Shown here: positions 1 through 6,445 of the stretch, piece by piece
Layout of the letters: every line of letters begins with the position of its first letter
How positions within the stretch are numbered: the stretch's first letter is position 1
Assembly (NCBI GenBank): GCA_903889815.1
Contig: CAISYX010000213.1
Coordinates: 1 to 12,498, forward strand
DNA length: 12,498 nt
Source: an uncultured Gammaproteobacteria bacterium
GTDB taxonomy: Bacteria; Pseudomonadota; Gammaproteobacteria; Pseudomonadales; Pseudohongiellaceae
Direction: 5' to 3'
The notes under the pieces: generated by a model
What the model was told of the DNA's origin: nothing
What the model saw: only the letters and a program-made list of their open reading frames with translations
Databases searched by the model: none
Made by a program: the position numbers and the translations under genes

Positions 1-64
1 CGGACACGCCGTAAACCCATCCATGGGGGCTCGCCATCCGCTGTCCCTGCGGATGACGGTCCGC
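1..64 (-). repeat. Structured palindromic repeat, copy 1 (cut by window edge)
   Basis: Read on the minus strand, this matches the repeat core at 283-347. Both begin GCGGACCGTC and end GGCGTGTCCG, with lengths of 64 and 65 nt. Between these shared ends are two hairpins. The first pairs 35-41 with 49-55 around a 7-nt loop; the second pairs 16-19 with 24-27 around a 4-nt loop. The stem bases differ from copy 2 but remain complementary. The element touches the window edge, so any outer arm on that side is not visible. It looks like an intergenic REP/BIME-type or small MITE-like repeat. Its function is unknown. Confidence 0.65.
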
Positions 65-257
65 AGTCCAGTCCCCCGCAAGCAGGTCCTCGCTGCAGTG
101 CCACCTCGCGGGCCAGCCCGCTCCGGCAGGTGGGTGAAGGCTTCGGTCGGCTGGGCGCGTGGAGGGGGGCGGAGCTCTCTGCCATTCGAGTGCGAGTGGG
201 TGACGCAACAGCTGTCTTGATTGCACGGTCGTTGATCTGGAGTTTGCGCTGGAGCCA
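65..257. other. Intergenic spacer without a convincing gene
   Basis: No reading frame here looks like a protein: the open frames are short, rich in Arg, Pro and Ser, and have no family motif. The only structure seen is a stem-loop at about 101-133, with CCACCT pairing AGGTGG around an inner GC-rich stem. It could be a terminator for a gene to the left, but no U-tract follows it. Confidence 0.5.
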
Positions 258-373
258 GGACACAAGTGCGGTCCGGGACATAGCGGACCGTCGCCCGCCA
301 GGGAGGGCGGGCGCCGAGCCTACAGGGATGTACTCGTGGCGTGTCCGCAATGCCCCGGACCGCACTTATGTCC
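258..373 (+). repeat. Structured palindromic repeat, copy 2, with 20-bp inverted ends
   Basis: The outer arms 258-277 and 354-373 are inverted repeats of 20 bp with one mismatch (AAGTGCGGTCCGGG against CCCGGACCGCACTT at the centre). Inside lies the core 283-347, shared with the repeat at 1-64. Its first hairpin pairs 292-299 with 306-313 around a 6-nt loop. Its second pairs 321-324 with 329-332 around GGGA, extended by GAG/CTC at 316-318 and 333-335. It sits 24 bp downstream of the methyltransferase stop codon on the minus strand, so it may protect or terminate that transcript. No target-site duplication and no transposase are visible. Confidence 0.75.
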
Positions 374-397
374 GGATTCGGAACACTGGTCCCAGAT

Positions 398-1201
398 TCA
401 CACAGGCACTGCAAGCAGATCCTGGTGACCCACCACGCACGTCCCCGTCGCCGCATTGGCTAGCCGGAACGTCTTCCAGTGCAGCAGCGCCTCCGCATCC
501 AGGTCGTAGCCCACCGCCACCGCCCGGGCAATGCCTGCAATCAACTCGCGCACCAGCGCCGCGTCGTCCGGGCCCAGTACCCAGGGACTGTCCTCGATGT
601 GAACCGCGTAGTCCAGGGCTGTGCACTGTCTCTGCAGATAGCCCGTCGCGTCCGGCCCCAAGGCTGCTCCTTCGCCCAGACCTTTCCCGGTGCGCTGGTC
701 CTTGTTGAAGGCCTGCAGTACAGCGTCATCCAGCGGGTGCGCGGGTGTCCACTCGGTGCGGCCGTCGTAGTTCAGTGCCGCATAAAGCCCGGTGCCTTGC
801 TTGTGCAGCCGCGCCAGCAGGGTGTCGACGAAGTCGCGCGAGGCCAGGTCGAAAAGGGCCGAGGCGCTGACCAGCGTGGCGCCGCCCAGCGGCAGTTCGG
901 CGACGTGGCGCAGATCATTCTGGTGGTCTTCGATCACACACTCGTTGCCGTGGCGACGCAGTGCCTCGTCCAGCAAGGCGCCATCGTGGTCCACCAGGCG
1001 CCATACGATGTAAGCGCGCTGCACCGGTGCCAGTGCCGACAGGGCACGCAGCGTCGAGCCGGTGCCGGCCCCCAGGTCCACCAGCAGGGCGCCGTGGGGC
1101 TTGTCCAGAAACCGCAGCGCGGCGTGCGTCAGCGTCTTGTCGCGGGCGGCATGGTCGGCGCTCTCGCGCAGGTCCAGCCAGGAAATCGAAAATCCACTCA
1201 T
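398..1201 (-). CDS. Class I SAM-dependent methyltransferase
   Basis: A 267-residue protein with a Rossmann-type methyltransferase fold. The glycine-rich SAM-binding motif I is VDLGAGTGS (residues 41-49). An acidic position in WRLVDHD (67-73) fits the ribose-binding acidic residue after motif I, and LVSASALFDL (110-119) fits motif IV. The N-terminus (SISWLDLRESADHAARD) resembles small-molecule methyltransferases rather than rRNA or DNA enzymes. No membrane segment or signal peptide is seen, so it should be cytoplasmic. The ATG at 1201 overlaps the TGA of the upstream glycosyltransferase as ATGA, so the two are probably co-transcribed and translationally coupled. The substrate is not identifiable from sequence. 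Context suggests the product of the neighbouring pterin/pyrimidine-type enzymes or its glycoside, which is inference. Confidence 0.85.
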   Translation of the reverse strand: MSGFSISWLDLRESADHAARDKTLTHAALRFLDKPHGALLVDLGAGTGSTLRALSALAPVQRAYIVWRLVDHDGALLDEALRRHGNECVIEDHQNDLRHVAELPLGGATLVSASALFDLASRDFVDTLLARLHKQGTGLYAALNYDGRTEWTPAHPLDDAVLQAFNKDQRTGKGLGEGAALGPDATGYLQRQCTALDYAVHIEDSPWVLGPDDAALVRELIAGIARAVAVGYDLDAEALLHWKTFRLANAATGTCVVGHQDLLAVPV

Positions 1202-2259
1202 TTTATGCTCGTCGTTCCAGTCAGGTTGGCAATCAAATTGGCGATGCGGCGTCCGCTGTCCTGCCAGCGCGGCAACGCGGCCGCGGCGCGCAGGGCGCCG
1301 GCACGCAGCTGGCTGCGCAGCGCGGCGTCGGTGAGCACGCGGCGCAGTGCCGTCGCGAGCGCCTCGCTGTCATCCACGGGCACCAGCAAACCGGCATCGG
1401 GCGGCACAACATCAGGCACTGCCCCGGCGCGGGCCGCGATCACGGGCAGGCCGTGCGCCAGCGCCTCGGCGAACACCATGCCGTAGCCTTCGTAGCGCGA
1501 GGGCAACACGAACACATCGGCCTGCGCATATTCCTCCGCAGGCGTTTCGCAGCTGCCGGTGAAGGCAATACGTTCGGCAAGCCCGTACTTGATCACCAGT
1601 GCCTGCAAATGGGCGCTCCAGGCGGGATCGAAATGCGCGCCGCCAACAAGGCGAGCCGTCCACGGCAAATCCATCATGGTTGCCAGGGCAGCGATCAGCA
1701 CGTCGTGGCCCTTGCGGCGGGTCAGTGTGGCCAGGCTGAGGAGCACGGGGGGGTTCCCGGTGCAGGGTGCGGGCGCCACGGGGTCAGTACCCGGCAGCGC
1801 CACTGTGATGCACGCACTGTTCACGTCAAATTGGGACACCAGTGTCCGGGCTGTTTCGTCGCTGGTCACGAGAATGGCGGCAGCGGCACGCAGGGCGCGG
1901 CCCTCCGAGTCGTGCAGGGCAGCGGCGCGCTGCGGGCTCAGGCCACTCTCCAGGGCCAGCGGGTGATGACACAGGGCGATGATGCACAGGCGCTGCGCGT
2001 GGGCCTGCGCCACAGTGTCGAGCACGCCCCAGGCCAGGCCGTCGGCAATCAGCACGGCGCCATCGGGCAAGGCCGCGACACGGGCGGCAGCCTCGGCAAG
2101 CGCCACAGCATCGGGGTTGGGGAATGCGGCCGCCAGAGGCAGCACCTGCACCGTCATGCCCAGTGCCTGAAGCTCGGCGATGATGCGCCGGTCCCAGGCA
2201 TAGCCGCCGGTGCGGGACTGCAGGTCGCCGGGAATGGCAAAGTGAACGATGGGGAACAC
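1198..2259 (-). CDS. Glycosyltransferase family 4 (GT-B fold)
   Basis: About 353 residues. The N-terminal Rossmann lobe begins FAIPGDL..RTGGYAWDRRI (residues 8-26), whose glycine-rich loop is typical of GT4 donor/acceptor clefts. The C-terminal lobe carries LATLTRRKGHDVLIAA (176-191) and the nucleotide-sugar E-x7-E motif in EGYGMVFAE (257-265). It should transfer a sugar from a nucleotide-sugar donor to an unknown acceptor. No membrane helix is seen. The GTG start at 2259 was chosen because GGAG lies 5 nt upstream and conserved sequence begins immediately after. The open frame extends further upstream, but only antisense to the divergent reductase gene. It is first in a two-gene unit with the methyltransferase (ATGA overlap). 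Divergent transcription from the RibD-type gene suggests shared control and a role in decorating that pathway's product. Confidence 0.85.
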   Translation of the reverse strand: MFPIVHFAIPGDLQSRTGGYAWDRRIIAELQALGMTVQVLPLAAAFPNPDAVALAEAAARVAALPDGAVLIADGLAWGVLDTVAQAHAQRLCIIALCHHPLALESGLSPQRAAALHDSEGRALRAAAAILVTSDETARTLVSQFDVNSACITVALPGTDPVAPAPCTGNPPVLLSLATLTRRKGHDVLIAALATMMDLPWTARLVGGAHFDPAWSAHLQALVIKYGLAERIAFTGSCETPAEEYAQADVFVLPSRYEGYGMVFAEALAHGLPVIAARAGAVPDVVPPDAGLLVPVDDSEALATALRRVLTDAALRSQLRAGALRAAAALPRWQDSGRRIANLIANLTGTTSIK

Positions 2260-2394
2260 GCAGACTCCGGCAGGGCGCTGAGACAGGAGCCGGCATTGTC
2301 GCCCGGCCTCTGCGGGATTCCCAGCCCGCGGCCGACAAAAATCCCGCACCCGGCTGCCTTGCCTTGTGCAGGGGCGGCCCGTACCATCGCCGCC
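2260..2394. promoter_or_regulatory. Divergent promoter region between glycosyltransferase and RibD-type gene
   Basis: This 135-bp gap is the only place for promoters of both arms of the five-gene cluster. For the plus strand a candidate is TTGCCT (2359-2364), a 17-bp spacer and TACCAT (2382-2387). That would start transcription about at the ATG at 2395, giving a leaderless or nearly leaderless mRNA and fitting the lack of a good Shine-Dalgarno there. For the minus strand GACAAT is a possible -10 with no clear -35. A short GCGGG/CCCGC inverted repeat could be an operator. All these are weak matches made by eye. Confidence 0.35.
2265..2268 (-). promoter_or_regulatory. Ribosome binding site deciding the GTG start of the glycosyltransferase
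   Basis: GGAG on the minus strand, 5 nt upstream of GTG at 2259. It supports this unusual start over other in-frame positions. Confidence 0.55.
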
Positions 2395-3147
2395 ATGCCG
2401 ACCTCTTCCCCACTCCCGCCTGATCTTCCCCTGCACACGACGCTGTCGCGCTGGCTCGATGAGCATCGCGAGCGGCGCAATCGCGCCTGCATGCCCTCTG
2501 TCACACTGGCGTGGGCGCAGAGCTGGGATGGCAGCATCACCCTGCAACCGGGCACCGGACTGGCACTGAGCAATCCTGACTCGCTGCGCCTGACACATCA
2601 GCTGCGCAGCCTGCACGACGGCATTCTGGTGGGCATCGGCACCGTGCTGGCAGATGATCCGCAGCTGACAGTGCGCGAGTGTCCCGGCCCGAGTCCCCAG
2701 CCCATAGTGCTGGACAGTCAGCTGCGCATTTCGCCGCAGGCCCGGCTGTGCGCCCCCGGCCAGCGCCGCTGCTGGGTCCTGACGAGTACTGAAGCCGTGC
2801 CTGCGCGCACCGACATCGACATCATCCGGCTGCCGGGCGACGCGAAGGGTCACATCGACCTCGCCGCCGCCCTGCAGGCGCTGTGGCAGCGCGGCATCCG
2901 CAGCCTGATGGTGGAGGGTGGCGCCAATGTCATCACCGCTTTCCTGAAGGCGCAGCTTGTCGATGCCCTCGTGCTGACGGTAGCGCCTGTGTTCGCCGGC
3001 GGCTACAAGGCTGTCGGGGACATGGGGCACCTCACCCGCGCGCAGCTGCCGAGCATCGCCCCGCTGCACACAGCGCGCCTGGGCGATGATCTGATCATGT
3101 GGGGCAACCTGCACTACGGGGCGCCGCACGCAGGAGAGCCCTCATGA
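2395..3147 (+). CDS. Stand-alone RibD C-terminal-type pyrimidine reductase
   Basis: A 250-residue protein covering only the NADPH-dependent reductase domain of the RibD/RIB7 (DHFR-like) fold. Motifs in order: PSVTLAWAQSWDG (residues 34-46), HDGILVGIGTVLADDPQLTV (74-93), VEGGANVITAFL (173-184) followed by VDALVL, and APVFAGG (197-203). The zinc deaminase domain of bifunctional RibD (about 370 residues) is absent. The size and single domain resemble archaeal and fungal 2,5-diamino-6-ribosylaminopyrimidinone 5'-phosphate reductases, which reduce ribose to ribityl before deamination. It probably acts on a GTP-derived ribosylaminopyrimidine or a related compound. The ATG at 2395 has no strong ribosome binding site and may be leaderless. 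Its TGA overlaps the next gene's ATG. A general riboflavin role cannot be excluded, but no other rib gene is present. Confidence 0.85.
   Translation: MPTSSPLPPDLPLHTTLSRWLDEHRERRNRACMPSVTLAWAQSWDGSITLQPGTGLALSNPDSLRLTHQLRSLHDGILVGIGTVLADDPQLTVRECPGPSPQPIVLDSQLRISPQARLCAPGQRRCWVLTSTEAVPARTDIDIIRLPGDAKGHIDLAAALQALWQRGIRSLMVEGGANVITAFLKAQLVDALVLTVAPVFAGGYKAVGDMGHLTRAQLPSIAPLHTARLGDDLIMWGNLHYGAPHAGEPS
3132..3136 (+). promoter_or_regulatory. Ribosome binding site for the MDR dehydrogenase
   Basis: AGGAG, 7 nt upstream of the ATG at 3144. It fixes that start over an in-frame ATG 45 nt further upstream, inside the reductase gene. Confidence 0.6.
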
Positions 3148-4199
3148 AGAACAGCCATTCCTGTGAGAACAGCAGTGCTGAACAGTTGTGGTTCACTGCG
3201 CCGCTGCAGGTGGAGGTGCGCAGGGCAGGCTTGCCCCCGCTGGCCGCGGGCGAGCTGCTGGTTCGCGCCCAGCTCTCGGCGGTCAGCGCCGGCACTGAGA
3301 TGCTGCTCTACCGGGGACAGATTCCGGCCGACATGACACTGGACGCTACCCGGTCCACCCTGCAGGGTGCACCGGCATATCCGCTGCGGTATGGCTATGC
3401 CTGTGTGGGGCAGGTGGAACGCATCGGCCCGCAGGTGGACGCCGCCTGGCTGGGCCGCCGCGTGTTCAGCTTTGCACCCCATGCGTCGCGCTTCCGTGCG
3501 CGGTGCGAGGACGTGATCGTGGTGCCGGACGATGTGCCGGCAGAGGCCGCCGTGTTCCTTGCCAATATGGAAACCGCAGTCAACCTGCTGCAGGACGGCC
3601 AACCGGCGCTGGGCGAACGAGTTGTGGTGCTCGGGCAGGGCATCGTCGGCCTGCTGCTGGACAGTCTGCTGGTGCAGTGTCCGCTGCAGTCGCTGCATGG
3701 CGTGGATGGCCTGGAAGCACGCCGGGCGCGCGCCCTGCATCTGGGGGTAGACGGTGTCTTCGATCCGCTGGATGCCGACGACATCGAGGCGCTGCGCGTG
3801 TTGCTGCGGGAGTCAGGCAGCGTGGCGGGTGCCGATCTGATCTATGAAGTGAGTGGTGTGCCGGAGGCCTTGAACCTGGCGATCGATCTGAGCGGCTATA
3901 CCAGCCGTATCGTGATTGGCAGCTGGTACGGCAGCAAGAGTGCCGCCATCGCTCTGGGGGGAGAGGCCCACCGCAACCGTCTGCGCATCAGCACCAGTCA
4001 GGTCAGCACGCTGGCGCCCGAGCTGAGCGGTCGCTGGACGAAGGAACGCCGCTTCGAGCTGTGCTGGGACATGCTGCGCCGCACCACGCCCCAGACGCTC
4101 ATCACGCACCGCATGCCTTTCGGCGAGGCGGCTGCGCTTTACACACTGTTGCACGAGTCGCCCGGGCAGGTCATGCAGGCGGTCTTCGTCTACGACTGA
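3144..4199 (+). CDS. Medium-chain dehydrogenase/reductase, BchC-like, probably without catalytic zinc
   Basis: A 351-residue MDR-superfamily protein. The GroES-like N-terminal domain has LSAVSAGTEMLLYRG (residues 44-58). The Rossmann dinucleotide motif is VVVLGQGIVG (160-169). A later block, GSWYGSKS (259-266), and RWTKERRFELCWDML (297-311) complete the fold. At the position where zinc alcohol dehydrogenases have their first catalytic Cys, this protein has SAGTE, as in bacteriochlorophyllide dehydrogenase BchC. No four-Cys structural zinc loop is present either. It should oxidise or reduce a hydroxyl/carbonyl using NAD(P)H, on an unknown substrate. Its start overlaps the upstream reductase stop (ATGA), and the PTPS homologue follows 41 bp later, so it is likely the middle gene of one operon. 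Annotation pipelines may label it zinc-binding alcohol dehydrogenase; the sequence does not support zinc chemistry. Confidence 0.85.
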   Translation: MKNSHSCENSSAEQLWFTAPLQVEVRRAGLPPLAAGELLVRAQLSAVSAGTEMLLYRGQIPADMTLDATRSTLQGAPAYPLRYGYACVGQVERIGPQVDAAWLGRRVFSFAPHASRFRARCEDVIVVPDDVPAEAAVFLANMETAVNLLQDGQPALGERVVVLGQGIVGLLLDSLLVQCPLQSLHGVDGLEARRARALHLGVDGVFDPLDADDIEALRVLLRESGSVAGADLIYEVSGVPEALNLAIDLSGYTSRIVIGSWYGSKSAAIALGGEAHRNRLRISTSQVSTLAPELSGRWTKERRFELCWDMLRRTTPQTLITHRMPFGEAAALYTLLHESPGQVMQAVFVYD

Positions 4200-4230
4200 T
4201 ATTTTTGAATGACGCTTATTGATAGAACAG

Positions 4231-4234
4231 AGGA
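4231..4234 (+). promoter_or_regulatory. Ribosome binding site for the PTPS homologue
   Basis: AGGA within AGAGGAA, 6 nt before the ATG at 4241. The preceding 30 bases are markedly AT-rich compared with the surroundings, which could mean an internal promoter, but no clear -35/-10 pair was seen. Confidence 0.5.
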
Positions 4235-4240
4235 ATAGCC

Positions 4241-4621
4241 ATGTACACCGTAGCCGTCACACGAGACTTCATCGCCAATCACTACCTGATCGGAGGTGAC
4301 TGGGGCAGTGAGAATTTCCCGCACGCCCATCCCTATGTGGTCGAAATCAGCATCGAGGCCGCTCAGCTCGACAAGCATGGCTATCTGGTGGACATCGTGG
4401 AGATCGAGGCCGCGCTGGGCCAGATCGTTGCGTACTTCCGCGACTGCGTGCTCAATGACAAGCCGGAGTTCGCCGGACTCAACCCCAGCATTGAACACTT
4501 CAGCCGCATCATTTGCGAGAAGATGCTCAGTCTGATCACCTTCCCGGGCAAGGGCGTGCTGAATGTGAAACTCTGGGAAAATGCGACCTGCTGGGCAGCC
4601 TATCGCCACACCGTGGTCTGA
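4241..4621 (+). CDS. 6-pyruvoyl-tetrahydropterin synthase / QueD-family protein with altered active site
   Basis: A 126-residue protein of the PTPS/6-carboxytetrahydropterin synthase fold, the usual size. Likely zinc ligands are His14 (DFIANHYL), His28 and His30 (PHAHPYVVEI). GYLVDIVEIEAAL (48-60) matches the family's G-x-x-x-D-F segment. Glu85 in NPSIEHFS and Glu113 in KLWENATC occupy the pterin-site positions. The Cys that precedes HGH by four residues in PTPS and QueD appears replaced by Glu24, HGH is HAH, and the catalytic Asp-His pair in L-D-H-x-Y-L-N is changed (FRDCVLND, 67-73). Ordinary QueD activity for queuosine is therefore doubtful. It is last of three plus-strand genes, with AGGA 6 nt before ATG. 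It probably acts on a pterin or a dihydroneopterin-like compound with a changed outcome. Confidence 0.82.
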   Translation: MYTVAVTRDFIANHYLIGGDWGSENFPHAHPYVVEISIEAAQLDKHGYLVDIVEIEAALGQIVAYFRDCVLNDKPEFAGLNPSIEHFSRIICEKMLSLITFPGKGVLNVKLWENATCWAAYRHTVV

Positions 4622-4655
4622 TGGCGAGAGCTCCCTGACTGTGTGAGCTACCCCT

Positions 4656-4707
4656 CTGTGGGAGCGGGCTTGCCCGCGACAGTTCGCTTGCAGGCAAGCT
4701 CCCACAG
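4656..4707. repeat. Inverted REP pair (BIME) between convergent genes
   Basis: CTGTGGGAGC (4656-4665) is inverted at 4698-4707. The left half continues with the GGGCTTGCCCGCGA REP core known from Pseudomonas-type genomes, and the right half has GCAAGCTCCCAC. It lies in the 105-bp gap between two convergent gene ends, where it could form a stem-loop stabilising or ending both transcripts. There is no U-tract typical of an intrinsic terminator. Confidence 0.75.
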
Positions 4708-4726
4708 ACAGCTGCTTCGGGCGCCA

Positions 4727-6445
4727 TCACTCCAGCACGTAAAGTTCCACCTCCGTCACAGCCGACATGTTGCGAAGTTCCCGGCGCCAGGGCTGCGCAA
4801 CATCGCCATACTGCTGCCGCTCGTGAGGGCCCCACACAATGTGCGTTGCGCCCAGTGTCGTGGCAATCTGCCGCCAGTCCGCATCGCCGGCATACAGACG
4901 CGCCTGCAGCGCTGACACTTCCGCAGAGTCGATGCCGTGTGACCACGTGTGGCCCTCATAACCCAGCACCCGCACTCCACCCCAGTATGTCAGCGGATGG
5001 TTGTAGCTGGGCGCCGCGATGAACACGGCGTCAGGCGACACATTCTTCAGGGCGCCTTCCATGTCCCACAGTTCCCGGGCCTGATACACCGTGACGGCGT
5101 CCTGCTGCGGCGACAGCGACGACACCAGCGACACGGTGCCAGACAAGCCCAGGACTGCCAGCAGCAGGGCCGACCCTGTGCCGACGCCCAGGCGCAGCGA
5201 CTGCCGCCAACGCGCCTGTTCCTCCTGTGTCGGAAGACAATGCCAGGCCACACCCAGCAGGCCGAACCATGGCCAGATCAGCACCTTGATGTTGTCCCAG
5301 TCCCACGGCGCCAGCATGACGACGCTGAAGACCCCGAACAGGGCCAGGTAGAACGCGAACAGTGCCAGACTGCGCCATTGCCGGCGCACACTCAGGAATA
5401 CCAGTACTCCCCCCAGGAGCAGCAGCCAGGGCCCGAGGTTCTGCCACCAGAACGCTGCCACGTTCTGCTCGCCTGCCAGCCATCCCCACTGCAGCCTGAT
5501 GACGCCCGCCTTTTGCAGAAACTGTGTGGAATACAGCACGAACAGGCTGCCCAGAGGGAAAGCCGTCCAGAACAAGCTCAGCAGCGGGCGCCACTGCCGG
5601 TGAATGGCGGCGATGCCTGCCAGCATCAGACTGATCGCCATGAAGCTGTGCAGATGAAAGAAGGCCAGGCCGCCCCACAGCAGGCCTGTGTACAGGAGCA
5701 CGGCGCGGGGAATCCGGGCGGGCTCTCGCACCGCGCAGCTCAGCACGGCAAGAGTCAGCAGGCCGGCGGGGATGGCGAACATCATGCCGCGCTGCGTGAC
5801 GAACAGGCTCAGGAAGAAGTTCTTCCAGGCCAGCGGCGCCTGATAGTCCTGCCATTCCCCGCTTTGCAGAATCTCCCAGCCGGCCCAGCTGCCATTCAGG
5901 AAGAAGCCGGCCATTCCCAGCCAGCCGGCCCAGTGGCGCAGGGCACCCAGGCTTGCCAGCAACAGGAACATGCCCACGAGGAACAGATGAGCTTCCAGCG
6001 GCACGCCGAGCGCTTCCCAGAGGCCGTTGTACAGATCCAGCGCATAGGGGTAGTAGAGCGCTTCGGAGGCAAATTCGGGATTCACCGGCGGGAAGGCGGC
6101 ACCCGACGCAAACTGACGGATGTAATTGATGTGCAGGGACAGATCGCCCAGATTGTTCACCGACAGCGTGCGGAAGGTGTTTTCGGCGTAATAGAACAGC
6201 CAGACAAAATGCCGCAGGCCAATGTAGAGCACGAACAGAAGCAGCAGCCACTCCAGTGTCCGCAGCTGCTGCGTTGCAAGTCCGAAGTTCAGCGGCGCAA
6301 ACGGGCGGCCAACGACATGCGCAGCGGGAATCGCACCCAGCAGGCAGACAAGGGCAGCGGGCCCCGACAGGCCTCCGTACAGCAGCCCGACAAGCAGCGC
6401 GAACAGCGCACTGAACAGCATATGGAACAGGCCGAAGACGATCAT
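4727..6445 (-). CDS. Polytopic membrane protein, GT-C-like glycosyltransferase candidate
   Basis: A 572-residue protein with roughly a dozen hydrophobic helices, followed from about residue 452 by a soluble C-terminal region (about 120 residues), presumably periplasmic. The first large loop carries NNLGDLSLHINYIRQFASG (97-115), an acidic loop after the first helices as expected for GT-C lipid-linked-sugar transferases. The C-terminal part has SPDAVFIAAPSYNHPLTYWG and RVLGYEGHTWSHGID, a pattern I associate with other large bacterial membrane proteins of this type, but not with a known activity. Its ATG overlaps the stop of the upstream gene (ATGA), so the two membrane proteins are likely made together. 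Substrate and reaction are unknown. A non-catalytic membrane role is possible. Confidence 0.75.
   Translation of the reverse strand: MIVFGLFHMLFSALFALLVGLLYGGLSGPAALVCLLGAIPAAHVVGRPFAPLNFGLATQQLRTLEWLLLLFVLYIGLRHFVWLFYYAENTFRTLSVNNLGDLSLHINYIRQFASGAAFPPVNPEFASEALYYPYALDLYNGLWEALGVPLEAHLFLVGMFLLLASLGALRHWAGWLGMAGFFLNGSWAGWEILQSGEWQDYQAPLAWKNFFLSLFVTQRGMMFAIPAGLLTLAVLSCAVREPARIPRAVLLYTGLLWGGLAFFHLHSFMAISLMLAGIAAIHRQWRPLLSLFWTAFPLGSLFVLYSTQFLQKAGVIRLQWGWLAGEQNVAAFWWQNLGPWLLLLGGVLVFLSVRRQWRSLALFAFYLALFGVFSVVMLAPWDWDNIKVLIWPWFGLLGVAWHCLPTQEEQARWRQSLRLGVGTGSALLLAVLGLSGTVSLVSSLSPQQDAVTVYQARELWDMEGALKNVSPDAVFIAAPSYNHPLTYWGGVRVLGYEGHTWSHGIDSAEVSALQARLYAGDADWRQIATTLGATHIVWGPHERQQYGDVAQPWRRELRNMSAVTEVELYVLE

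Noticed and set aside
1..373. CRISPR array
   Set aside because: There are only two copies, in opposite orientation, with structured internal sequence and no regular spacer pattern.
130..708. Plus-strand open frame across the repeat region
   Set aside because: It runs through the structured repeat and then antisense to the methyltransferase, and is low-complexity Pro/Arg/Ser.
961..2394. Long plus-strand open frame running continuously into the RibD-type gene
   Set aside because: It is antisense to the glycosyltransferase and methyltransferase, lacks any family motif, and is rich in Gln, His, Gly and Arg as GC-rich shadow frames are. Conserved sequence begins only after 2395.
2260..3129. Minus-strand open extension upstream of the glycosyltransferase
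   Set aside because: It is antisense to the reductase gene with no recognisable domain. A good ribosome binding site sits at the GTG at 2259.
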